From assembly GCF_050875635.1 (NCBI RefSeq), contig NZ_JBPAOH010000003.1:62001-126000 (forward strand): a stretch of 64,000 bases of DNA. Reading direction: 5' to 3'. The translations under genes were made by a program, and so were the position numbers. Each line of letters starts with the position of its first letter. Within the stretch, counting starts at the first letter, position 1. This stretch comes from Hassallia sp050875635 (lineage in GTDB: Bacteria > Cyanobacteriota > Cyanobacteriia > Cyanobacteriales > Nostocaceae). Below the pieces are notes generated by a model. The model was not told the DNA's origin. It saw nothing but the letters and a program-made list of their open reading frames with translations, and made no database searches. Shown piece by piece: positions 52,398 to 59,748 of this stretch.

Positions 52398-52628
52398 AAT
52401 TACTGCTATCTTCCCAAAGCCTCTTATAATTCCGCATATTTTGATTTAGTTTAACCGAATTGGCTGGAAAATGTGTATGTTTTCCGGTTAGATTCAAAAG
52501 TGGAAAAATTTTTCCGCTTATATTTTATTTACTGGAAATTATTTTCTGGGACTTTTTCAAAAGCAGCTTATAGGATGTATTTGTTGGTCATTACACCTGA
52601 AAACTAGATTAAAGGATTAAATATATCT

Positions 52629-52910
52629 ATGAATCACTCCTCAGTATCTGGGACTATTCAACAGCAACAACAAACAAATCAGTTATTGCGCTGCCAAACA
52701 ACAATAGCGAAACCAGAAAAACTAGTTTGTACAACTGAAAAAGCCATCACCTCACCTTTGGAACAATTAGATACAGTTGTATTAGTTCAATATGGAGGAC
52801 TTCCATCCGCCATCATCCTAGCTATTGCGTTTCTCATTCTTGCTTTAGCTGAATACAACAAGGTATTTGTACCTGTAATGCTGCAAAAGCGAGATATAAA
52901 GACCAAATAA
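52629..52910 (+). CDS. Hypothetical single-pass membrane protein
   Basis: The 93-residue protein has a Gln/Thr-rich start and one hydrophobic segment (LPSAIILAIAFLILALAEYN) near residue 58, ending with a basic tail KRDIKTK. It is divergent from the STAND gene, 231 bp away, so a shared regulatory region is possible. No family is recognised. Confidence 0.5.
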   Translation: MNHSSVSGTIQQQQQTNQLLRCQTTIAKPEKLVCTTEKAITSPLEQLDTVVLVQYGGLPSAIILAIAFLILALAEYNKVFVPVMLQKRDIKTK

Positions 52911-53032
52911 TTTATTCATAGCTTAGAACTCAACTACAAATGCGATCGCTATCTTCTCCAGCAACGATACCAAATCTTAGGTAGCACCACAGTTGGCGAT
53001 CGCACAAACGGCGAGTATGGCAACAGTAGCTA

Positions 53033-53060
53033 GTAGGGTGCGTTGTCGTCGCAAAAGCGC
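53033..53060. repeat. REP-like half palindrome
   Basis: GTAGGGTGCGTTGTCGTCGC is one arm of the REP sequence that flanks the RAYT gene; the second arm is absent. Confidence 0.55.
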
Positions 53061-53195
53061 TGCGCTTCGACTCACTTTCCCTCAGCCACTAAATCGTAGT
53101 CTAGCATGAATTTCATAGAGTTCTCGGCTGCAATATTAGCTTGCTTAAATTATCATTCTAATAAACTTAGTTTATAGACTTAGTTTAGAAGAATT

Positions 53196-53441
53196 ATGGA
53201 AACAGTCAATATCCACCAAGCTAAAACGAATCTCTCACGGCTTTTGTCGCGGGTAGAACTTGGAGAAGAAATAATTATTTCAAACCGAGGCATTCCCATC
53301 GCCAAGCTGGTTCCGTTTCGATCCTCATCCAATCGACGCAGTAGTTTAGGGCAGGATCGAGGGCGTTTCGTAGTGCTAGAAGACTTTAACGCTCCCTTGC
53401 CGTCAGATATCCTAGCAGCATTTGAGGGTAGTCAGGAGTGA
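53196..53441 (+). CDS. Phd/YefM-type antitoxin
   Basis: The 81-residue protein starts METVNIHQAKTNLSRLLSRV and has GEEIIISNRGIPIAKLVPF, the standard Phd/YefM pattern. The C-terminal part would block the toxin. It overlaps the PIN toxin by 4 bp. Confidence 0.92.
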   Translation: METVNIHQAKTNLSRLLSRVELGEEIIISNRGIPIAKLVPFRSSSNRRSSLGQDRGRFVVLEDFNAPLPSDILAAFEGSQE

Positions 53442-53836
53442 AACTTTTGCTGGATACGCAGTGCTGGTTATGGTGGTTTGCCCAACCAGAGCGTTTAATT
53501 GAGGAGGCGATCACGCAGATTGATGACGAAACTAATGAATTGTGGCTTTCTGTTGCCAGCGTCTGGGAAATGGGGATAAAAGTTGAAGAAGGAAAGTTGC
53601 CGCTACCAGAACCGCTCGACAGTTACATTTCTAGTCGGATGGTGCAGTTGGGGGTGCGATCACTCTCGATTACAGCATCTCATGCAATACTTGCATCTGC
53701 GTTGCCCTTACATCATCGAGATCCTTTTGACAGAATGTTAATTGCACAAGCGATCGCTGAGGATATGATGCTGGTGAGTGCCGATCCTATGTTTAGACAA
53801 TATGACGTTTCCATGCTTTGGGCTGCAAGCTCATAA
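53438..53836 (+). CDS. PIN-domain toxin paired with Phd
   Basis: The 132-residue PIN protein has LLLDTQCWLWWF (Asp), SVASVWEMGIKVEEGKL (Glu), LPLHHRDPFDRMLIAQAI (Asp) and VSADPMF (Asp), the pattern of the PilT/VapC subgroup that pairs with Phd antitoxins. The start is GTG at 53438 inside the antitoxin end. Confidence 0.92.
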   Translation: MKLLLDTQCWLWWFAQPERLIEEAITQIDDETNELWLSVASVWEMGIKVEEGKLPLPEPLDSYISSRMVQLGVRSLSITASHAILASALPLHHRDPFDRMLIAQAIAEDMMLVSADPMFRQYDVSMLWAASS

Positions 53837-53917
53837 TATATTGCTATACGCACAGAACAGCGCAACGCACGCTACAGGAGGAATGCGATCGCGAACTTCG
53901 TTAATAATATCAAATCG

Positions 53918-53953
53918 GTAGGGTGTATTGTCACTCTTCGCAACGCACCCTAC
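53918..53953. repeat. REP palindrome
   Basis: GTAGGGTGTATTGTCACTC and CTTCGCAACGCACCCTAC form an imperfect palindrome like those flanking the RAYT gene. Confidence 0.75.
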
Positions 53954-54021
53954 TCTAGGGATGCGATCGTACTGGTCATTGCAGCGCAAAAATATGGATC
54001 AAGTCGATTTTAATAAGCAAA

Positions 54022-54235
54022 ATGCCTTTTGACTTACTCAAAATGGCATTTGACTTACTCATTTTGGTGTTTTCCGCAAGCAAAAAGCCTTTTGACTTAC
54101 TCAAAATGCCTTTTGACTTACTCATTTTGGTGTTTTCCGCAAGCAAAAAGCCTTTTGACTTACTCATTTTGGTGTTTTCCGCAAGCAAAAAGCCTTTTGA
54201 CTTTCTCAAAATGCCTTTTGACTTTCTCATTTCAG
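54022..54235. repeat. Tandem CCTTTTGACTTACTC repeat
   Basis: The motif GCCTTTTGACTTACTC occurs seven times with small changes, alternating with TCAAAAT and a 27-bp TTTTGGTGTTTTCCGCAAGC-type spacer. All frames through it are open on both strands (SASKKPFDLL on plus, MSKSKGFLLAENTK on minus), so coding status is unclear. Confidence 0.85.
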
Positions 54236-54372
54236 TAATTCGCGCATTCATGACAAATATCGCGCTTGTAGCAAAAGCGATTGCAGATTTACCGAAATTC
54301 TCTCAAGCCGATCGATACGCAAGTTTTTTAAGGTAAAGAATATTAACCGTACTCTATTACAAGGTGTATATC

Positions 54373-54798
54373 ATGGCTCGTAGAAAAAGAACCTCCATAG
54401 TTTTAGAAAAAGCAGTGCGTCGTGCGGCTGGCGTAAACTCAATTGATCCGAGTTTAGATTTAGGCAATGGACTCACCTTACCTGCCTTCTCAACCCTGAT
54501 TGAGACGATGCGAACTAGAGAAAATGCATATAACAGTGCCCTTTCCAGCTTGGATAAATTGTACCGTGAAATGCTCGAAACAGAAAACGAGTTGGCAGAT
54601 ATGACAGAACATATGCTGTTGGCAGTTGCAACTCGATATGGCAAAAGCAGTGTAGAGTACGGCATGGCGGGAGGAATTCCGAAAAATCAGCGCCGCAAGG
54701 GACTGCGAGGTGAATCGCCAACTCCTACACCGCAACCCTCATTCGTTGCCAGTGCGGACAGCAACGGCAATGGAAACAAAGCAACAGCCACAACTTAG
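54373..54798 (+). CDS. Conserved cyanobacterial hypothetical protein
   Basis: The 141-residue protein (start at MARRKRTSIVLEKA, 54373) has a basic start, the segment GVNSIDPSLDLGNGLTLPAF, a long helix (YNSALSSLDKLYREMLETEN) and a low-complexity Pro/Thr/Asn tail. I recognise the pattern from hypothetical proteins of filamentous cyanobacteria. Function unknown; a DNA- or nucleoid-associated role is only suggested by the basic N-terminus. It ends at the REP that starts the RAYT locus. Confidence 0.6.
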   Translation: MARRKRTSIVLEKAVRRAAGVNSIDPSLDLGNGLTLPAFSTLIETMRTRENAYNSALSSLDKLYREMLETENELADMTEHMLLAVATRYGKSSVEYGMAGGIPKNQRRKGLRGESPTPTPQPSFVASADSNGNGNKATATT

Positions 54799-54829
54799 TA
54801 GGGTGCGTTGCGCTTTGCGACAACGCACC
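54798..54829. repeat. REP palindrome, left of RAYT
   Basis: GTAGGGTGCGTTGCGC followed by TTTGCGACAACGCACC; it is almost the same as the copy at 55450-55481. Confidence 0.85.
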
Positions 54830-54891
54830 ACACCACACCACATCACATCAATCATGGGCATCCTAAATACAACTACCATCTCTTCATACCC

Positions 54892-55443
54892 ATGCCCAAC
54901 TACCGCAGACCGCATATTCCCGGTGGCACCTACTTCATCACTCAAGTTACCTACCAACGACAACCCTGGCTTTGCTCTGATACCGGACGCACTGCTGTCC
55001 GTGCTGCCCTTGGGCATGTCCGACAGAATTACCCTTTCTCGATTGATGCCTTTGTTCTACTGCCCGATCACTTTCATACCCTATGGACTCTACCTGAAGG
55101 AGATAGTAATTTATCGATGCGAATGCTTTTAATCAAACGCTTTGTGACCAAATACTACGGGCATCAGCTAGGGCTTGATGTCGCTATCTCCCGTTCGCGG
55201 GAAAAGCGAAAAGAAAGAAACTTATGGCAACGCCGTTTCTGGGAACATCTGATTCGAGATGAAGTTGATTTTGCCAATCATTGCGATTACATTCACTATA
55301 ATCCTGTGCGGCATAAACTTTGTGAATCACCGCAGCAATGGACTTTTTCAAGTATTCATCGTTTTATTCAGCAGGAAATTTACTCGCTTGATTGGGGTGG
55401 GGGTGGTGAGGTTGAGCTGGCGTCGGATATTTGGGATGTTTGA
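54892..55443 (+). CDS. REP-associated tyrosine transposase (RAYT)
   Basis: The 183-residue protein starts MPNYRRPHIPGGTYFITQVT, the usual RAYT/Y1_Tnp opening. The HUH metal motif is DHFHTLW near residue 59 and the nucleophile Tyr is in YIHYNPVRHKL near 140. RAYTs cut and mobilise REP palindromes. REP copies lie directly on both sides (54798 and 55450), and at least four more lie within 4 kb. The start at 54892 is preferred over the frame from 54808, which begins inside the REP. Confidence 0.92.
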   Translation: MPNYRRPHIPGGTYFITQVTYQRQPWLCSDTGRTAVRAALGHVRQNYPFSIDAFVLLPDHFHTLWTLPEGDSNLSMRMLLIKRFVTKYYGHQLGLDVAISRSREKRKERNLWQRRFWEHLIRDEVDFANHCDYIHYNPVRHKLCESPQQWTFSSIHRFIQQEIYSLDWGGGGEVELASDIWDV

Positions 55444-55449
55444 GATTAT

Positions 55450-55481
55450 GGTGCGTTGCGCTTTGCGACAACGCACCCTAC
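55450..55481. repeat. REP palindrome, right of RAYT
   Basis: GGTGCGTTGCGCTTTGCGAC then AACGCACCCTAC; located 7 bp after the RAYT stop. Confidence 0.85.
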
Positions 55482-55619
55482 ATTAGGGATGCGATCGTAC
55501 TACGCAAGGGATGCCTTTGTAATACGGGATCGATGAGATCGCACAATTACAAAGTTGACACTAGAGGATAACCCACTTATCATGAATTAATAATTAGTTG
55601 AATTTATCTTCAAAAAATT

Positions 55620-56193
55620 ATGCAAAATAATTCCATTTTTATTTATAGGATAAATTTTCCTGATTTAAGTCAAAGTTTACGTAGGAAAAGATTACGATTT
55701 TAGATTTTATAATGGTCGTGGCGATCGCGATGACTACTATTACTTTGATGCTCTCATTTTAGAGCCTGTTAAAATTTCTGGAAAAGATGAGCCGATTGCT
55801 TATCCAGGCAATAAACATACCTTTGATTTTGACCACTACAATTGTATTAATACCGATTCAAACATAAAGCAAGTTGTTAAAGATGTACTGTTTCCCAGAC
55901 ATCTTGGAGGTTCAAAAGCAAATTGTATATTGCTTGTAGAAGTTAAAGAACTTAAGGGGTACGACCTCTTACAAGCAATCAAAAGTGTACAGTATATTGA
56001 TGATGCTCCAATTATTAAAATTGAGCCATTTGTTGTGAATAAGCGTAAAGATAAACAATATAACGATTCAAACACACAGCTACAGAGCCGTCGTTTTTCT
56101 GTTTCTACGATTGGTATGACAGACGTGCAAAAAATGGAACTGGCTGAAGATGTTTACGGCATTCCTGACCCACGCTTACTGTCCGAAGATTGA
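55620..56193 (+). pseudogene. Hypothetical gene with frameshift near its 5' end
   Basis: MQNNSIFIYRINFPDLSQSL stops in its own frame, while VYVGKDYDFRFYNGRGDRDD and onward continues in another to a normal end at 56193 (LAEDVYGIPDPRLLSED). No start codon precedes the second frame. The protein family is not recognised. If the shift is a sequencing error, the product would be about 190 residues. Confidence 0.5.
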
Positions 56194-56242
56194 ACACTTA
56201 TCTGTTAATAAAACACATTTAATTGCCTAGTAAACAGAAGAA

Positions 56243-56280
56243 GTAGGGTGTGTTGTCGCTCTTCGCAACGCACCACATCA
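56243..56280. repeat. REP palindrome
   Basis: GTAGGGTGTGTTGTCGCTC then TTCGCAACGCACCACATCA; the ACCACATCAA end recurs at 57202. Confidence 0.75.
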
Positions 56281-56523
56281 ATTTTCTTAGCAAATTCAAC
56301 TCAGCTTATAAACCAATTCCATCTTCAACTTATTAATCTCAAGCTGCTTAACTATTTGGTTTGTGAGTTTCTATTGCCATACATTTTTAATGTAGATTTA
56401 TATCGAAAATAGCTATTCCTAATCTTCGTATTTCGAGCCATCAATACGGCTGAAGAAAGTGGGTGTTGTGGGTGACAAGAGTAAGGTCATTGAAGAAGGC
56501 GATCGCAGCAATTAACAAATTAT

Positions 56524-56581
56524 TGGATATTTGGGATGTTTGAGATCATGGTGCGTTGCGCTTTACGACAACGCACCCTAC
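56524..56581. repeat. REP palindrome with duplicated RAYT 3' end
   Basis: GGATATTTGGGATGTTTGAG (56525) followed by the REP palindrome repeats 55427-55481, including the last codons of the RAYT gene. It is a relic of a second RAYT locus or of REP mobilisation with flanking DNA. Confidence 0.75.
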
Positions 56582-56672
56582 AGATTGATGCGATCGCACT
56601 TTTAGCAGAACATATTCATTATACTATTCCAGAATTTAAGATAAATGATGGGGTTTTGTACAAATCAGTGTT

Positions 56673-57098
56673 CTACTCATGCTTTACCTTACTTATGCGG
56701 TATCGATAACAAGCATAGTGCATTGCTTTTTTGTATGGTAAAGAGCTAAAAAAGTCTGACATTATCGCACCACAGGAAGCAGGAACGATGGAGTTATTTC
56801 TCAGTATTTTTATATTGGTTTTTTGCATTGTACAAAATTTAATAAATTTTGCAATCGCCACCCAAGAAATCTTACCTTCTCCTGGTTTTGCAATTACGCT
56901 GCAATGTATCTCAAGGAATATTAAGTTTTTTATCCCAGAACAATGCAATATTAACAAAGATCCTTCAATACACAGATATGCTTTTTTATCTTTATAAGAG
57001 GTTTTTTCTTTGATTAAGTCTCCAAAGTAGTCTAAAGCTTCAGCCATATTAACTGAGCTTACTGTACATAACCTATATTTTGGAATGTTTTCTTGCAT
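56673..57098 (-). CDS. Hypothetical protein
   Basis: The 141-residue protein starts MQENIPKYRLCTVSSVNMAE and has helical and beta stretches without a recognised domain (LLILHCSGIKNLIFLEIHCS, KAMHYACYRYRI). No signal peptide. It is cysteine-rich (seven Cys). It is isolated between REP copies; the opposite-strand frame over the same DNA looks less protein-like. Confidence 0.4.
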   Translation of the reverse strand: MQENIPKYRLCTVSSVNMAEALDYFGDLIKEKTSYKDKKAYLCIEGSLLILHCSGIKNLIFLEIHCSVIAKPGEGKISWVAIAKFIKFCTMQKTNIKILRNNSIVPASCGAIMSDFFSSLPYKKAMHYACYRYRISKVKHE

Positions 57099-57163
57099 AA
57101 GTATTTAATCACTTTATATATTTATTAAACGAACCGCTTGTAATCTGCTTTTTCAGCTAGCTA

Positions 57164-57202
57164 GTAGGGTGCGTTGTCACGCAGTGCAACGCACCACATC
57201 AA
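57164..57202. repeat. REP palindrome
   Basis: GTAGGGTGCGTTGTCACGC then AGTGCAACGCACCACATCAA. A decayed relative, GCGTTGTCGAAAAGTGCAAC, is at 57871. Confidence 0.75.
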
Positions 57203-57246
57203 TTTTCTTAGTTTGATATGACGTTGCATTGCGGAGTTGTTAGCCT

Positions 57247-57768
57247 TCATTTAACTATTAACCTAAAGGTGAGACTAATCCGTTCCCCAACTTCCGGCGC
57301 TTTCAGAATTGCGTGGAGCCACTGCTCTTGAATTTCATTAGACATATAAAGAAGTGAGCCATTAGGCAATGGGTAGCTGAACTGTATGGACTTCTTGTGC
57401 TTATGACGGTACACAATTGAACGCACGGCTCCTAATGAAACAATTGCCACACCCGTTCCTTCGGCAAGCTCTTCACTAGAATCAGAGTGAAAACCCATAG
57501 AAGAGTTGCCATTTGGGTAATAATTTAACAAGCAATTATTCGGAAAAAAACCAAGTTCCCCATGTATTTCCGCGCAAACTTGCTCTATTTGGCTAGGCAT
57601 GGAGATTTGTTGATACGAAATTTGAGAGTAATTATAAGAAACACCAAAACTTGCAGTCTTGCGAGATTTCATGCGCTCATCCCAAGAAACAGACTCTTTG
57701 AGGTGCTGAAATAAAGCATCGGCTGAGTGGATGAAATCCGACTTGAGGTAGATAACGGGTGCGTCCAT
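57247..57768 (-). CDS. AlkB-like 2OG-Fe(II) dioxygenase
   Basis: The 173-residue protein has the AlkB layout: NNCLLNYYPNGNSSMGFHSD carries the iron ligands His and Asp, WLHAI has the second His, and RISLTFR has the cosubstrate Arg. AlkB enzymes remove alkyl groups from damaged bases. Length is slightly shorter than E. coli AlkB. It is the gene nearest to xisA inside the element. Confidence 0.9.
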   Translation of the reverse strand: MDAPVIYLKSDFIHSADALFQHLKESVSWDERMKSRKTASFGVSYNYSQISYQQISMPSQIEQVCAEIHGELGFFPNNCLLNYYPNGNSSMGFHSDSSEELAEGTGVAIVSLGAVRSIVYRHKHKKSIQFSYPLPNGSLLYMSNEIQEQWLHAILKAPEVGERISLTFRLIVK

Positions 57769-57915
57769 AATGAAGCAGTTGACTATAATATTACATTATT
57801 AAGTTATGCCTAATTTTTCTATATAACGTTTATATTTTGGCACTATAGAAGATTTTCGTCGAGCAACTAGCGTTGTCGAAAAGTGCAACCCACCACATCG
57901 ATTTTATCAGCAAAT

Positions 57916-59334
57916 TTAACTCTGCTTATAAACCAACTCTATTTTCAATTTCTCAATCTCCAACTTCAACCTTTCATTCTCCATTCTCAAATTATAATTC
58001 TCCTCCCTAATCACTTCAATTTCATCCCTCTTACTCAAAGCTTGATTAATCGCCAACTTCCGCATATCTAGCGAGAACCAACGTTGATAAGTTTGGGTGT
58101 GAACTTGCACGCTATGTCCCAAATTATCAGCCGCTGCTTTGATTGGTATTCCCAAAATATGCGCTCTAATTGCCCATGCATGACGTAAATCATACGGCTT
58201 AAAATCTAATCCGATTTTCCGAAACCACCAACTAACTCGTTGTGTTAACGCCGTTATCTCTGCATGATTACTTTTATCTTTTTTACTAACTGTTGTTGCC
58301 AGCATTTCTAAATATTTAGGATTTCTTAAATCAAAGTCTACAATCCATTCTTTATGTAACGGTAACGCTTGTCTCTCACCAGTTTTACAATCTTTATGTA
58401 CCTTCCACGTCATATCTGCATTCTCTTCGCTTAACCACCATTCGATATCAGGATTAATAAAAAGCTCTCGCGGACGTAAACCAAAAGTTGCTAACATTCC
58501 ATAAGTCCATCGCCAAAGTTGCCAACTATCTTTCACATCTGGATTAACTTGATTACCTCTGTTATTCAGATAATCTGCAAACTTGATAATTCCGGCGGAT
58601 ATTTCCACATCACTGGGTATATTCCGGGAATTATTCTCAGGCATTTTGGAATATCGAGATAAATCAATTTCGATTTTGAATGTTATGCAAAACGCCGATA
58701 TAGCCCTCATTGCATTATATCTAGCCCATTCTTTATCGATTTTCTCAATTGAATTTATCAGATTTTCCGAAGTTGCCAAATCTTTAGGGTTAGTGAATCG
58801 CTTGGTTCGAGAAAAGTAATAAAAAAAAGTATGTTCGCTTTTTGTGGTGCGTTTATGAGTTTTGAAATACTCCTCTTCAAATTTTTCTAATAACTCTCCT
58901 ATTGTTTTCAAGTCTTTTTTAGTTGCTTCATTACCTAAATATTTATCATTCCATTCAAAGGTATGCCTTGCAATTAACTTTCCTAATTCATAAGATTCTT
59001 CCTCAGCTGTTTTTAATCCATCCAAATTAGCGGGAATATTCAAGCTAATATTATATTGTTTTCTTCCAGTGCCGTTTGTGTCTTTATCTCCCGGTTTAAT
59101 TGGCAACGTCGCTCGTAATTGCAGACTTCCATTAGACTCCCTAATTGTAACCTTTGCCTTTGCAGACTTCAAACGCTGATTAACTTTTTCTAACTCTAAT
59201 AGTACCTTTGTTCTCATATACTCTCTTTGCTGCTGTGCTTGCTGACTTGAGCCAAGAAAACTGCCGTCGGTAGATGAAACTGGCTGCAAGTCTGCAAAAG
59301 CTTGTTGATATTTGTCAAAATCCTGGTTATGCAT
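57916..59334 (-). CDS. xisA: Site-specific tyrosine recombinase XisA
   Basis: XisA excises the nifD element in heterocysts. The 472-residue protein has the tyrosine-recombinase C-terminal domain with Arg287 (GLRPRE), Arg384 (YDLRHAWA), His407 (LGHS) and nucleophile Tyr416 (HTQTYQRW). The usual first His of the HxxR box is Tyr381, a substitution known for the XisA/XisC group. A coiled coil (about 430-468) ends the protein. It is 118 bp from the right border, reading away from it. AGCCTA direct repeats lie in its upstream region (59343-59366). Confidence 0.96.
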   Translation of the reverse strand: MHNQDFDKYQQAFADLQPVSSTDGSFLGSSQQAQQQREYMRTKVLLELEKVNQRLKSAKAKVTIRESNGSLQLRATLPIKPGDKDTNGTGRKQYNISLNIPANLDGLKTAEEESYELGKLIARHTFEWNDKYLGNEATKKDLKTIGELLEKFEEEYFKTHKRTTKSEHTFFYYFSRTKRFTNPKDLATSENLINSIEKIDKEWARYNAMRAISAFCITFKIEIDLSRYSKMPENNSRNIPSDVEISAGIIKFADYLNNRGNQVNPDVKDSWQLWRWTYGMLATFGLRPRELFINPDIEWWLSEENADMTWKVHKDCKTGERQALPLHKEWIVDFDLRNPKYLEMLATTVSKKDKSNHAEITALTQRVSWWFRKIGLDFKPYDLRHAWAIRAHILGIPIKAAADNLGHSVQVHTQTYQRWFSLDMRKLAINQALSKRDEIEVIREENYNLRMENERLKLEIEKLKIELVYKQS

Positions 59335-59452
59335 CGCGATATTTTTAGCCTATATTTAGCCTAAAAATAAATGTGTAATCAGCGAACAATGTTTAAAATT
59401 GACAGTGCTTGCTGTAAACATTAGGCTATTTTAAGCCATTAAATCATAAAAA
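59335..59452. promoter_or_regulatory. xisA upstream region and right border
   Basis: TTTAGCCTATATTTAGCCTA (59343) is a direct repeat of AGCCTA, and TTAGGCTATTTTAAGCC lies at 59422. Similar TAGCCTAAATGT words occur at the left end of the element (40794, 41862). They may bind a regulator or the recombinase. Confidence 0.4.
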
Positions 59453-59464
59453 GGATTACTCCGG
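59453..59464. repeat. Right recombination repeat of the nifD element
   Basis: GGATTACTCCGG, equal to 40712-40723. Confidence 0.93.
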
Positions 59465-59603
59465 TCCTTATCACGGTTATGATGGCTTCGCTATCTTCGC
59501 CCGCGATATGGATCTAGCATTGAACAGCCCAACTTGGGGATTAATCGGCGCCCCCTGGAACAAGAAAGCTGAAGCTAAAACAGAAGCTAAGGCGATCGCC
59601 TAA
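59463..59603 (+). CDS. nifD: NifD, 3' segment
   Basis: Forty-six codons plus stop read GPYHGYDGFAIFARDMDLAL then NSPTWGLIGAPWNKKAEAKT and an EAKAIA end, the normal NifD C-terminus. It has no start codon of its own and depends on excision of 40712-59452. A GC-rich hairpin follows before nifK. Confidence 0.96.
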   Translation, partial: GPYHGYDGFAIFARDMDLALNSPTWGLIGAPWNKKAEAKTEAKAIA

Positions 59604-59625
59604 AAAATCGCAAAAAAATGGATAG

Positions 59626-59645
59626 CCTGGGGTTTTAGCCCCAGG
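59626..59645 (+). terminator. Hairpin between nifD and nifK
   Basis: CCTGGGG and CCCCAGG pair around TTTTAG (59626-59645). No U-run follows, so processing or stability control is more likely than full termination. Confidence 0.55.
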
Positions 59646-59748
59646 GGGGAGTAGAAAGTAGAGAATTAGCGTTCACCCCTTCCCACTCCCCATTCCCCAT
59701 TTTCCTCCACACGACACGTAACGACTACAGCAGCTTGGAGAACTAGAA

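Larger units (their letters stand above)
40712..59452. mobile_element. nifD interruption element, 18,741 bp
   Basis: The borders are GGATTACTCCGG at 40712-40723 and 59453-59464; the first 11 bases are the repeat known from the Anabaena nifD element. xisA lies 118 bp inside the right border, as in Anabaena. The cargo (toxin-antitoxin loci, nuclease-like genes, a STAND protein, RAYT) is probably largely acquired after the recombinase. Confidence 0.96.

Noticed and set aside
54022..54235. CRISPR-like array
   Set aside because: The intervals between repeats are themselves repeated and not unique.
54490..54735. Minus-strand frames over the conserved hypothetical gene
   Set aside because: They are shadows of the plus-strand gene that has the family pattern.
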